NCBI RefSeq assembly: GCF_048544455.1 | Contig: NC_133526.1 | Span: forward strand, 6,898,001 to 6,962,000 | Reading direction: 5' to 3' | Length of the DNA stretch: 64,000 nucleotides | Source: Silene latifolia | Taxonomy: Eukaryota; Streptophyta; Magnoliopsida; Caryophyllales; Caryophyllaceae | Part shown: positions 12,132 to 23,400 of the stretch, piece by piece | Position numbering within the stretch: the first letter of the stretch is position 1 | Layout of the letters: the number at the start of each line of letters is the position of its first letter | Notes under the pieces: generated by a model | What the model was told of the DNA's origin: nothing | What the model saw: the letters and a program-made list of their open reading frames with translations, nothing else | The model's database searches: none | Translations under genes and position numbers: made by a program

Positions 12132-12543
12132 ATGTATTCACCGTGTCTGTTTATCTTATTATTGTTATCTCAGTATTGATTGTGTGATTAGTATTGACCC
12201 CGTTTAAATGTTTTAAAAACTGTGGTGATCCATTCGGGGTGGTGAGCGATTGCTTGGCGGTATATCTTGGATACGCGTGGGATCTAGTCAGGGATGGAGT
12301 CATCACATATCAGAGTCTTTAGTCTTCCGCTGTGTTTATTGGAATAGTTTCTTTTAGTTGGTTTATAGTTTGAGAACAATTGTATTTTGCTTACAGTTGG
12401 TTTTGGTATGTAATCACTTAAACTTATTTAATAAAGTATGTTTCTTCATTGTCTTATGATTATCATGCCTCGGGTAACCGAGATGGTGACATCCTTATAC
12501 CTGGGTGGTCCTGGTAAGGCACTTGGAGTATGGGGGTGTTACA
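11160..12543 (+). repeat. 3' LTR
   Basis: 1384 bp copy of the 5' LTR with the same palindromes, TGATTG hexamer array and (GT)n run. It is followed directly by the TSD ATCAA. Confidence 0.92.
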
Positions 12544-12548
12544 ATCAA

Positions 12549-13933
12549 TAGTTTATAATGGCTATTAAACCTACAATAGTTTTCATTCACTAATCCTCCA
12601 TTTTATAACTATTGCTCATGAACTTCCAAATTACAAACTATATTTTATGGTTGAATTAAAAAATTCCAAAAAAAAAAAATATGTAACTTACCAAAGTTCA
12701 CATCAAAATTTCTTAATTTACAATTAAAATTCCCATTTTACAATAAAAAGAAATGTTAGTGAATTAATTTAACATTTTTCATAGTAATATATAGCTCATA
12801 AAAGTTATACATTTATTTATTTATTTAAAATTACACAAACTTGAAAAGAAAAACAAATGAGCAGCTTAATAATATTCTTAAACGTAAAATTATGGCATTT
12901 TATATTCAACCATTATTTAAGTTCAACTCACGATAATTTTCACATAAGTCCAATGATTTTCTTAAAGACATCGTCGAATTTTCACACAAGTCATTTCTAA
13001 TTTTCCTACCCTAGCCTAACCGTTACTCCATTTAACTCTCGTACTAATTTTGCAATAATTCATACCACCATCAAGTTTATATAAAGCAACCCATTATATA
13101 CAACCCATTGAATGTTTTTGTATTTTCCCTAATTAATATTTATGTCATTTAAAGTTTGTGAACACTAATTTAGTGTACATTATTTAACTTCCAAATTAGC
13201 ATTATTTAGCTTCTCCTATTTAAGAACGTCTCATTTATTTTCCTCCAAACCAATCATTTGTGGGTGGTAAAAATTTGCAGTATTTTCTTTAACTTGAATT
13301 TGGAATGACGAAATATTAATTTGTGTATTATTTTTAGTTGTACTTTTGTTTCGTAAGCGATACGAAAGGAAGACCTTGTGGTGAAATCGTATAGTTAGCG
13401 ACTAACTCTTGATGGCATGCATACTGCACAGGTAACTTTACTTTTTATACAATTAACAATTTCAATATTTCAATTTGGTTTAAAAGTTTTCTAATTCGTA
13501 CATAATCAAATACTAAATATTATGAATCTTTATTATGTGAATATCAAGCCATTACAAAAGTAATAAAAAATAATTTACGTAATTTTCCAAAAAATTAAAC
13601 TAGTATATACTAAAAAAGGCATGACAAAACATCACAATCCCTTTGACAGAATTTTTGCAAAACACATCGTTATGCATTTATTTTATTTTATTTTAGCAAA
13701 AAACGAAAAATTGTTGTAAGAGTTTGTAGGATTAAACACATTCATTAAAATTGGCTTTTCATTTCAAAGTAAATTAAGCAATCGTTAAACATCAAAATAA
13801 ATACTAAATAAATTTTGAAATTTTATTGTTAGAATAAATTTTACGGATAAAATAATCTTTATTCTTTCAACGTTTATAATCCGCACCATATTCTTTCAAT
13901 ACAATGTTGACCAATTAATCTACCTTGAATTAA
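12549..13933. other. AT-rich intergenic DNA, no gene seen
   Basis: AT-rich; no coding blocks or element ends recognised. Confidence 0.45.
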
Positions 13934-13935
13934 TA

Positions 13936-14148
13936 CTCCCTCCTATTCACTATTTCCACATTGTTTTTTGAGTAGTTTTTAAGAGAATTGAGATTTGTGG
14001 TGGAAAATGGAGAAAATGGAAAGTAAGAGAGAAAATGTGAGGTCATAAGTTCTAAGCATCACAAATTATAGACTAATAAAGAAAATAGAATATCTTAGTA
14101 AATTGGTCGTTGTAGAAAATGTGGAAGATATTAGAGAATAAGAGGGAG
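13936..14148. mobile_element. Stowaway-type MITE
   Basis: 213 bp with terminal inverted repeats (TIRs) CTCCCTCCTATTCACTATTT on the left and a matching end closing AATAAGAGGGAG on the right. It is flanked by TA on both sides (13934-13935, 14149-14150), the Tc1/mariner-Stowaway signature. Confidence 0.8.
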
Positions 14149-14507
14149 TAGTTCGCAAATAAAAATATAAAAATTTCTATTTTGAAAAATTATTTTTGGT
14201 TGAATTAATTACGTAGCTCAACTGTTTTTAATGAAAGAACAATAAAATAAAACAAATGATTGGTATTGAGGGAGTTTAATAAAAAAAAAACTTCAAAAAA
14301 AAAATCAAAGACAACAACAACAATAATAACAATAATCGTGGCAAAACACTAATAAACTAGCAATATTAGTGGCATTATACAAATATACGTATTGATTAAT
14401 AGAATTTTTTTCTTACAAGGCCTTTTTATCCTCAGTATTCGGTGCGATCACAAACATGGGCTTACATAACACATTAACAATCTAACGTCCCAACATAACT
14501 AGACCCG

Positions 14508-14535
14508 TGAATTTCACGGGTAATAAAACTATTTG
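14508..14535 (+). mobile_element. Helitron-like 3' terminus (degenerate)
   Basis: A CCCGTGAATTTCACGGG hairpin followed by TAATAAAACTAT resembles the Helitron 3' end (hairpin, about 10 nt, CTRR), here with CTAT instead of CTAG. The same hairpin-plus-tail is seen at 42705 and 43893. The 5' end was not located. Confidence 0.4.
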
Positions 14536-15233
14536 CTAATTTAAAAACGATCATTTGTCATTTCAAACACATTTTTTTTTTAATTACAACTAAAATGACC
14601 ACCTTAAAATTTCGACGTCCATAAGGCCTATAAACTACAAGTGCAATTCCTCAAACAAAATTTAAACATTTACCTACACTATAATACTAATCACTAGTCA
14701 CTTGATTTTTCATTTTATGTTTGCAAATTCTTGTTTTAGATAGTCACTTTCTTAAGATGGCCATATGTGAATATTCTATGGTTAAATATAACTACAATGG
14801 TACAATCGGTGTTAGTGTGTTACAGCTTATACTAACTTGTTTCTCAATAGTGGTCATATTTAGCTGTAAAATAATTACAAAATCACGTCTTATTATTTCA
14901 GACTAAAACGGACCGTCTAAAGAGAGACCGACTGTTTTATATTTAAAGCAAGTGAAGATTTTTTGTCCCCTTTTTTTAATCTCTTTTAGCATTCAAGCCG
15001 GTAGGGACGCGCAAAACACACGCCATTATTTACTTGGGATCCGCAACAATTAGACTAGCAGTGAAAAGCAATAGTTACATGTATGCTAAAAATAAAGATG
15101 GGGATGAAGGTGGTTAAAGTCAAGGCATGGATGCAATTAACAAAACAATAAGGTCAAATTTGAGAAGTGGCGCATGGGTAGCTCAATAGACAACTAGAAA
15201 TAAACGTGCGGCTTCTATTTCAACAACTCGTAC
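14536..15233. other. Intergenic DNA, no gene seen
   Basis: No coding block, RNA gene or element boundary recognised. Confidence 0.45.
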
Positions 15234-15236
15234 TAA

Positions 15237-16764
15237 GGGTAAGATTATTGGCAGTCTTGAGACAAGATTTAAGTAAGTCTTGAAATAAGACCCACTCAAG
15301 AGTACCAATAATCCACCCTAATTTTTACCCAACTTAAGACTTGTGGTGAGTCTTGACCCAGCCAAATTGGAAAATAAAGTGGAAGGTTCTTGCCGGATTG
15401 GTAAAAAACTTTCACATTCGCAAAATTGGTAAAAAAAAGTGACATTTGCTACCAAATTGGTAAAAAAAAAGTTGGGACTTGTACCAAATTGGTAAAAAAA
15501 TCCTTATGCGCCATATATGAATAAAAAGTTCGAGTAATCAACGTTCGGGCCTAAAATGAAAAAAAATATACAACTCTAATTTCTTAGAAGAAGTGATACC
15601 GTCTAAATTACCGAATTAACTAAAAATCAAGATTATGAAATATTCTCCCCCATCTCGCTCTTTTGTTTACCTTTTTTAATTCTTTGTAAGAGACATTTTA
15701 AACGAAGTTAAACAAAATCATTGTGACATAGCCACAAAGGAAGTAATATAAAATTTTTGCAAATAAAAATGCACAAAAAGTATACGCGACTCGTTTCCTA
15801 ACCCCAACCCACGTATACCAATTAGAGGTGAGCTTAACAAAATCGAGTCGATAGTGTAATCTAAAACCGTATCAAAACCTTGTTTGAAAGCAGAAAAAAT
15901 TAATTTTCTCTAAATCGGTTACTCAATTTATTATCTTTTTTTTAACAAAAAAAAAAAAAAAAACTTGTATCTAGTTCAAGAAAAAATTAAGGGGGTGTTT
16001 GGTTGGCTCTCTTGGAATGGATTTCAATGTTTGGTTGGAGTCTTTTGGAATGGAGTTAGATACCAATGGATTCTAACTCCATTTCATTCCCCTAGAATCT
16101 CATACCCAACTTCCACCCTTGGTATCAAACTCCATTCCACCCTTTTACAATTTTAAGATGAACCAAACAAGTTTATGAGGGAATGAATTTAGAACCCCAT
16201 ATACCATTATGGATTCATATTCTTATCCATTTCATTCCATGCTATTGAACCAAACGCCCCCTAAAAGTGTAACAAAATCGAGACGATAGGATGTCAAGTA
16301 CGACATTAACTCGACTCAAATTAGTTCGTATTAAACCCGAAGAGAAAAACTCAAATAAATTAAAACCGTATTTTTATATTTACGTCTAAACATTGAGTAC
16401 CATCACTTTTTTTACCCATTTGTCGCATAAGGTTTTTTTACCAATTTGGTAGCAAGTGTCAACTTTTTACCAATTTGGCGAATGTGAAAGTTTTTTACCA
16501 ATCCGGCAAGAACCCTTCACTTTATTTACCAATTTGGCTATTTGGTAGGAAATTAACAATGAGTGAATCTCATGTGTCATTTTTTTTTGTGAAAAAAAAG
16601 GAGTAAAGTGGAAAAATAGAGTCTGAAATGAGTGTGACGGATAATGTATAAAGTCTGAGGTGAGTCTGATGTGGGTCTGAACAATAAAAAAATAGTAAAA
16701 GTTAGTGGAAAGCTGATGTGGCAGAGTCTTAAGACTTGATAGAGTCTTACTGATAATTTCACCA
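15237..16764. mobile_element. Non-autonomous TIR element with long subterminal inverted repeats
   Basis: A ~250-bp left arm (to about 15510) reappears inverted in the right arm (from about 16400), sharing several ACCAATTTGG/CCAAATTGGT units and a TTCTTGCCGGATTGGTAAAA segment. The ends (GGGTAAGATTATTGGCAGTC; inverted right end TGGTGAAATTATCAGTAAGA) are similar. TAA lies on both sides (15234-15236, 16765-16767), fitting a PIF/Harbinger-type 3-bp TSD, although the long arms would also suit a MULE. It has no transposase. A Tourist MITE (15991-16261) sits inside. Confidence 0.6.
15991..16261. mobile_element. Tourist-like (PIF/Harbinger) MITE
   Basis: 271 bp, TIRs GGGGGTGTTTGGTT and AACCAAACGCCCCC, TSD TAA at 15988-15990 and 16262-16264. 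It is the same family as the copy at 17628-17915. Confidence 0.85.
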
Positions 16765-16926
16765 TAAGGCTCTGTTTGATATAACTTTCACATTCGCCTA
16801 ATTGGTAGCATTTGAGATTTCAGGTACCTGATCTTACTTTAAATTCTATTTTTACCCCTTTAATCTATTGTATTAAATAATTATCATATCCTTTTACGTC
16901 ATTTTATCAAAATAAGCTGCCTTTTC

Positions 16927-19012
16927 TGTAATACTCCGTATTTTAGTGGGAGTACTCGGTCGAGTACTTGGTTGGTACTCGGCCGAGTGCACTTGACCGA
17001 GTAAACCGGTTCAGCGAGTTAGACGATTTAATTTATGTTTTGGCCAAGGTTTTTTTTATAACAGTTGAGTCATTTCTAATTTCATTTTAACATTTATAAA
17101 ACAATTTTTAAACCTAGAAAGAGGGAGAGGAAGAAGAATTGTCGAGCCTTTCATTTGATTGAAGATTTCTCACCGATTTCAACCTAATTCGATTTCCCTG
17201 TTTGTAAGTCGATTTCATTCCATTGTTTATACTGTTTTAAAGTCTTTATCTTCGAAAAGTTTGAAAAGAGAGTCCTATTTATTTGATGTCTAGTTTATGC
17301 ATATCAAATATCGTAGTCAAATTCTTTATGGTTTGTCATAGGTGATTTATTTATGAACATGTCGCTGAAAAGTCCGCGAATCTGATTTGGTTGTGGAAAA
17401 TGATTTGAAACCCTAATTTATATGTCAACTCAGTTATGGGGCTTTTTCTTACATCATCTTTGTAGAGTCTAGATGACAATAGAATTTGGAATTACTGAAA
17501 CATAATGTTTTAAACTCGTTTTATGAATCAATACTTTTTATGCGACGGTTTATGTCAGTTTTTGGAAAAAAGTCTGAAAACCCTTGATAAGTTTGGAATT
17601 TGAGAAAAATACGTTAGATATAATTTAGGGGGTGTTTGGTTGGACATATTGGAATGGAATGGAATGGATTTGATCCATTCCATTGTTTGGTTGGGGTGAT
17701 TTGGAATGGAGTTAGATACCCAATGGATTCTAACTCCATCCCAACCCCTTGGAATCCCATACCCACCCTCCTCCCTTGGATTCAAACTCCATTCCCTTCT
17801 TCTATAATTTATGATGAACCAAACAAGATTAGACAAGTATGGATTTAGAACTCCATACCACCATACTATCAAACTCCATTCCATTCCATTCCGACTTATT
17901 GAACCAAACGACCCCTTATAGCTAAGACTCACGGGGTTCCAATTCAATTGGCCTTGCATCAATTCTATTTTTCTGGAATTAGTTATGCATTTTATACCGA
18001 GTTTGTCATGTGCTGGAAAATCAGGAAAAGTCGTGTTTATTCTTTAAGTTGATATTCCTATTAAGTTATGATGAGTCTAGGTTATGTGCATGATTAATTG
18101 ATTGAGTAGGTGGTAATTATACATAATTATGTTATGTAGCTGATGGATATGTGAAGGATCATAATTGATTGCTTGTGTGTGCTTGGATTGCGAAAATGTA
18201 GGGTTTCTCCTACTCAGTACTGTTAATTGATTGAGATTGCATATGTTTTATAATTGTTGTTATCTGCTGATCATCGGAGGTTGGGTGTTGTGGTGATGGT
18301 ATTGGTGTGGTTGTGCTGTGACGGTTGTGGTGTTGTGACAATTGTGATGCTGTGTGTATGATTGTGGTGGAGTCACTTGCGGGAGTGACTTCACACCCTA
18401 GTTCGCACTCCGTGGAACCCGTCACGGGAGGGGATGTGCACATTAAGGGACATGGATTGTTAGTCGCTCGTTAATGAGCCGGACTAGGTGGGGATGGGTT
18501 GCGGTCACCCACTGACGGCGAGAATTACCTGTTGCGATGGGTAATCTGGCAGGGCTACACACTTCGGTGTGTAGTCGGTTACTGTGTGAGATCGGGAGAC
18601 CGGGGATGGAGGATGATCAACTGGTTGTATTGTTTGTTGTCTTATATTGATTGAACGGTACTGACCCCGTTGTTGTTGTTTTGTAAAACCTGCGGTGATC
18701 CATTCGGGGATGGTGAGCAGATTATGACAGGTAATGGAGATGTGTAGCTTTGGGACAATCATGGGGAGTCATCACTTCGAGTCTAGCTTCCGCTGTTACG
18801 AGTTTAGCTGTCTTTGATTTCAGTTGTATTGTGTTTCTTACACTTTTATTTTGAGTTGGGCTGAGATTATGTAATCGTTAAACTCTTCATACTTTAATAA
18901 AGTTGTTTGGATTGTTGCTTTTGATATACTAACCTCGGGCAACCGAGATGGTAACAACCTCTTATGTTAGGGTAGTCCTTGGTAAGGTACCTTGGTATGA
19001 GGGGGTGTTACA
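16927..19012 (+). mobile_element. Solo LTR related to the 5176-12543 element (fossil)
   Basis: Starts TGTAATACTCCGTATTTTAG and ends GGGGGTGTTACA. It is flanked by the perfect 5-bp TSD TTTTC (16922-16926, 19013-19017), with no second LTR or interior. It shares terminal sequences and several internal blocks with the LTRs at 5176 and 11160, but its palindromes read TACTCGGTCGAGTA/TACTCGGCCGAGTG rather than TACTCGATCGAGTA. A Tourist MITE is inserted at 17628-17915. Confidence 0.88.
17628..17915. mobile_element. Tourist-like MITE nested in solo LTR
   Basis: 288 bp, TIRs GGGGGTGTTTGGTTGG and CCAAACGACCCC, TSD TTA at 17625-17627 and 17916-17918. Open frames overlapping it on both strands are artefacts of GGAATGGAATGG-like repeats. 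Confidence 0.88.
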
Positions 19013-19145
19013 TTTTCAATTAGTTTGCCAAACATAATTTTATATAATCGGTTACTTTATCAGATTCTTATTTTCAGTTACCTTATCAGCTACCTTTTCA
19101 GGTATCTTTTAAGATTTCAGCTAGTTTTACCTAACAAAGCATAAG

Positions 19146-19411
19146 AGTGTGCATTATAGCGGGCCAATTCGGCCCAGCCCGGTCATCACCTTAGGCCGAG
19201 CTAGTGTTCACATTTCACAGGCCTAGTCCAACAAAAAAAAAAAATACTCCAAGGGGGCCTAGTCCGGCCTGTTGTTAAGTGGGTTGGGCTCGGGGTTGAC
19301 GAAACTGACCCAGCACTGGCCCGATCCAGCCTGGTCTCCCACTCATGTCGTGCCTCGACTGCTGACCCTCAGCCCTGCGTGCCTCCTGGCCGGTCCAGCG
19401 CACACCCCTAA
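19146..19411. mobile_element. Probable hAT-like non-autonomous element remnant
   Basis: The left edge AGTGTGCATTATAGCGGGCC is imperfectly inverted at the right edge (GGCCGGTCCAGCGCACACCCC), around a GGCC-rich interior. No 8-bp TSD was found. Confidence 0.4.
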
Positions 19412-19855
19412 CTTGTACTACATGGTTTTAGTAGAAAGAAAAATTACTTAATTTAACTTATGTTATTGTCATTGGAGACATTTCAATTTACTTATTACTC
19501 TGCGAAAAGGTTTAATTTCACGATTAATTAAAATAAGGGGGATAATTTACCACTTTCGCGCTTTACTTTGTAATAGAGTGTGGATGAGCTCATCCTGTTT
19601 GAAAATTTGAAATTAGTTTCATGAAGGCTCGGACCACCCTCCGCCTATGTTCGAATTGATGGCTTAACCAAATGAATTGATTCCAAGTACTGGTTTGCCA
19701 TTGTCTATAGTTATTATTATAATAAAATATAATGAGAGTTTATTTATAAGAATATATTCATCGAAAAGATAATAATTTAATAAAAAAAATTTATTTATTA
19801 CCTTATTTAGTTAAATGCTTTTTGGAGGAAAAATTAAGAGAATTTTATTCTCTTA

Positions 19856-20161
19856 GGGCTTGCTTGGATTGAGGGTAATAGGAGGGGAATAAATAAGGGA
19901 GTAATATGTGAGGTGTATTTCCCATGTTTGGTATGTAGGTAATTATTCACCTCCTGGAATTATTACCCTTGTGAAGGGGTAATACATTACCCACCCTCCC
20001 CCCGGGTAATGATTAAGGGAGTAAAAGATCTACTTAGTAATCATTACTCTTATGCCAAACATATCATCAAGGAACTCATTACCCAACTAATTAATTTCTC
20101 CAGTAATGATCGCCCAATAAAACTTACCCCTTTAATAATTCCATGGATTTTAGGCAAGTCC
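19856..20161. mobile_element. Tourist-like MITE upstream of the SSUH2-like gene
   Basis: 306 bp, ends GGGCTTGCTTGGATT and (inverted) GGACTTGCCTAAAATCC, TSD TTA at 19853-19855 and 20162-20164. It lies 300 bp upstream of the SSUH2-like start codon, so it may be part of the promoter region. Confidence 0.75.
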
Positions 20162-20164
20162 TTA

Positions 20165-20462
20165 GTAGTAGGGAAATTTTTATTTCTCTAATCATATTAA
20201 ATTGGGGAGAAATATACCCTTGATGTGTCATCTTCGATACGACCAACAAAGAGCGAGTTTCCACGAATTTGCCGTGTCTACCATAACTCCTGTCTTCCTT
20301 CGCTCTTATCACACCTTAATTCCTTGACGTAGCACTCCCATTTGGTGTTTTTCCTTACCTCCTAAGAAAAATTTCGCATAAAATCAAGGTTTCTCACCTA
20401 CATATATACACTCCCACTTTCTCCAATTTCCCTCAAATCCATTTCCCAATTTTACCCAATTA
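20165..20462 (+). promoter_or_regulatory. Promoter/5' UTR region of the SSUH2-like gene
   Basis: Between the MITE and the ATG at 20463 is a short intergenic region with a possible TATA-type sequence (CATATATACACTCCC, about 20400-20414) and then a C/T-rich leader, as is common in plant 5' UTRs. The transcription start is not fixed. Confidence 0.45.
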
Positions 20463-23400
20463 ATGGAGCATCATAACGAAACCATAGATCAACCTCTCCT
20501 TACAGGTTACTCCCCTTTTTTTTTTTTGTACGAGTATATATTTCATGATTTCTTAGGAATTATTTATAATTGTTATGATTATTTTCATTGGGTCGTAGAC
20601 GGGTTTTGATCATCTGTCCCATTTTATGTCCGACACTCTATCTTATAACATGCCATCCACTTAGTAACGGGTTTTGTCCCATTTTTGTGTTCCATCTTGT
20701 TTCCCATTTTCCGAAGGAAGAGTAACAAGTCACAATTTTTATTTAAAATGGTTTTCACAACCGATTAAAATAGAGGTGGAAATGAAAAGAGGTTGTGTGA
20801 GACTGTCATAAGCATGACCAGCTTGTAAGTAATATGACTTGCTAAAGTTGCGCTTCTCTTTATTGTGAAGTAGTAGTCATACACTGCAATTCTGTGTGCA
20901 ATTTGCAGAATTGCGGGTTTTGAGTAATAGGGTAATGATGTTGGTATTGTTGTTGGTTTAATTGGGGTGATTGTGTTTTTTAGAGAAGGATAGTGGAAGA
21001 TGGAGCTCATATGAACAATTGGGTAGGACTAATTCAGTAATCCCAGCTACATCAGTACCTGGGGTTGATCTTAGTGTGGATGAAATTCGATCAGCCGCGT
21101 CTTATTCATCAGAGAATCCTTACCCACCTTCTCTTCATGCCCCTTTAATCTCTTCTCCTGAGCCTGATAATTATTCTGCTGGTATGTTCATGTCATTAAC
21201 AACCCTGCATTTTGATTTACTTATTCTTTCTTTATTGCTTATGTGTATTGTACTACGGAATACTAGTTTAGAATCCTAGATTCGGGAAATTCTCTAGTTG
21301 ACAACCTGATGGAATAAAACAAAATGACGGAAAGTAACTGCTCTTTTTTTCCCTTTTGTATTATTATGAAGTACTCCTAATACACACTGGGTGCAATCTT
21401 GAATGAAAATTTTATCATGGGTTATTTGGAAATAGTCTCCTAGCTTTGATTACCACTGGGGTAAGGGTGTGTACATCCGACCCCTTATACTCCTATTTGC
21501 AGAGGGCCTTGAGACATTAGATTCATGTTGTTGTAAGCCAAAGGGAAATATAATGTATTCGGTATGCTAAGCAACAGAAGAAATTTGAAGTTTTAAGTGA
21601 CATATAAATATGAAATGGTGATAAAAAAAGTTAGTACCACCAAGTGATGCTATCTTACTTTTCTTACTGTTATTCGAGAAATCAATTTGAGATGTCAAGG
21701 ATATTCAATGTGAATCGTGGTGATTTTCCTTAGAAAGATGTATGACTAGAACTTGTTTTCAGTAATCTGTTTTTGGTCAATTTTATGTTCAACTATCAAA
21801 TTGTCTTAATGTTTTCGACTTTAGATGTAATGGAAATCTAATGTTGTGGATCAATTGTTTTTCTTGCCTTTAACTATACGCATGTTGTGTACTTTGCTAG
21901 TCGTTTGTCTATGCAAAATCAAAATAGCCTTTAACCCTAAGCATGTTGTGTACATTTGACTCACAATGTCAGTGTTAATAGGAATTTAGGTCTCCTTTGA
22001 AAAGAGGTATCTGGAGGGAAAGGTAGGAATATTATGACTGAATTGTTCATCCTCTTACCTTTTCCGATGGAGCCACTAGTTCACATACGCTCTTTTTCTG
22101 ACGGAGCTTTTAACTTCATATCAAACTATTAACATTTTGCTTATAGTATCACAAATTTACATGTATTCATGGTAAAAAAGAAAAATGTCTCAGTTCATGA
22201 AGGCACTTGTCTTACCAGTTCCTATAGACATACTTGACTATCTAGAAATAACTTCGTGGGTCTTCTCTTGCATATGGAGGTTCTCTCGGGCAATTTACAT
22301 GGCAACACGAGGGATATTTTAAGTGACTGGAAATTTCTCTTCAGTAATTCAGTTTTAGTCTTGGTTGTGCTTGTTCCTTCTCTTTGTTCCTTAACTTGAT
22401 GATTGAAGAATGCTTTGAATGTTCTTGTTCACCTGTCCACTGTCGTGAGGCTTCATTTGTCTCGTACTTGACTTTGTAACTTGTGTGAAACCTATATTGC
22501 TCGAAAAGGTTATGTACAAGTCCAGCTTCTCCCAGCTAAAAGCTGTGGAATTACGTGCATGGGTTCAACTGTTTAGGTCTTACGACTTACTCTCTTCCAA
22601 TTCTTCGAAAAGGCATTTATTTAATACATCTCTTTGTTCACGGGGTTCTTATATTTGGCATAATTTTTTGGGAGATGAGAGAAACTCCAATTGGATATCC
22701 AACGTCCTTGTCTTTAATTTTGATGAATGTAACAACTTCCAGGACAAGCGATTGTGTATCAGGGTGGATATGGTGCATATGGTGCAGGTGCAGATTTTGG
22801 TAGAGATCCGCATGGCTTCCAAAGGTATGTTTACAATTGGAGTGAAATGCTATATTTAGTTCTCAATGCCAATGTCTACAACTTGCGTCATTTATCTTCA
22901 TCGTGCCTAATACGGAGTATTTCTTTTTTCTTTATGCCTTCCATTTGATTTTATTAGTTCAATTCTTGTGCTCTTCTTTTTGTTTTAACCAGTGACTCGT
23001 AAGAAATTTAATTATAACATATTCCATCGATTGCACTAAGTTATTTTGAAATTTGAACCCGGTCCCCCTTCATGTCATCTATGGCATAGACTTATGAGAG
23101 ATGGAAGCCTGGCAACTCATTTTCTATACATGCCCCATCTATTTGCACATAATGTCTTTGGAGTACTCTAACTTAATAGAGATACAAGATCTGCAAGGAG
23201 GCGCTCTATGTAGTATTAGCCAGAGTGGGTAGAGAACTAAGAAGGCCTAGGCAGAAACAGTGGCGGACCCAGAAGTTTAAGGGTGGGAGTGCACAATTGA
23301 AAGAAAAAAAAATCGAACGATATTGCAAAATAATTAGAGATAAAATTTCATCATCGTCATTACATAATCAAATTTCACAACACAAAATCATAAATAGACG

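Larger units (their letters stand above)
5176..12543 (+). mobile_element. LTR retrotransposon with two LTRs and a non-coding interior (fossil)
   Basis: Both ends are exact. Flanks carry the 5-bp TSD ATCAA (5171-5175 and 12544-12548). The LTRs are 5176-6543 and 11160-12543, each starting TGTAATACTCCG and ending GGGGTGTTACA. A primer-binding site (TGGTATCAGAGC, matching the 3' end of initiator tRNA-Met) is at 6546-6557, and a purine-rich tract (AGGAGGGAAGA) lies just before the right LTR. The interior (6544-11159, 4.6 kb) shows no recognisable gag or pol, so it is either heavily decayed or a non-autonomous (LARD-like) derivative. The family is probably Ty3/gypsy-like but unproven. The LTRs are very similar apart from scattered small differences, suggesting a fairly recent insertion. 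Confidence 0.9.

Noticed and set aside
17555-17962. 135-codon minus-strand frame
   Set aside because: Lies over the Tourist MITE inside the solo LTR; compositional.
22485-22859. 124-codon frame in intron 2/exon 3 of the SSUH2-like gene
   Set aside because: Wrong frame for exon 3; intron sequence.
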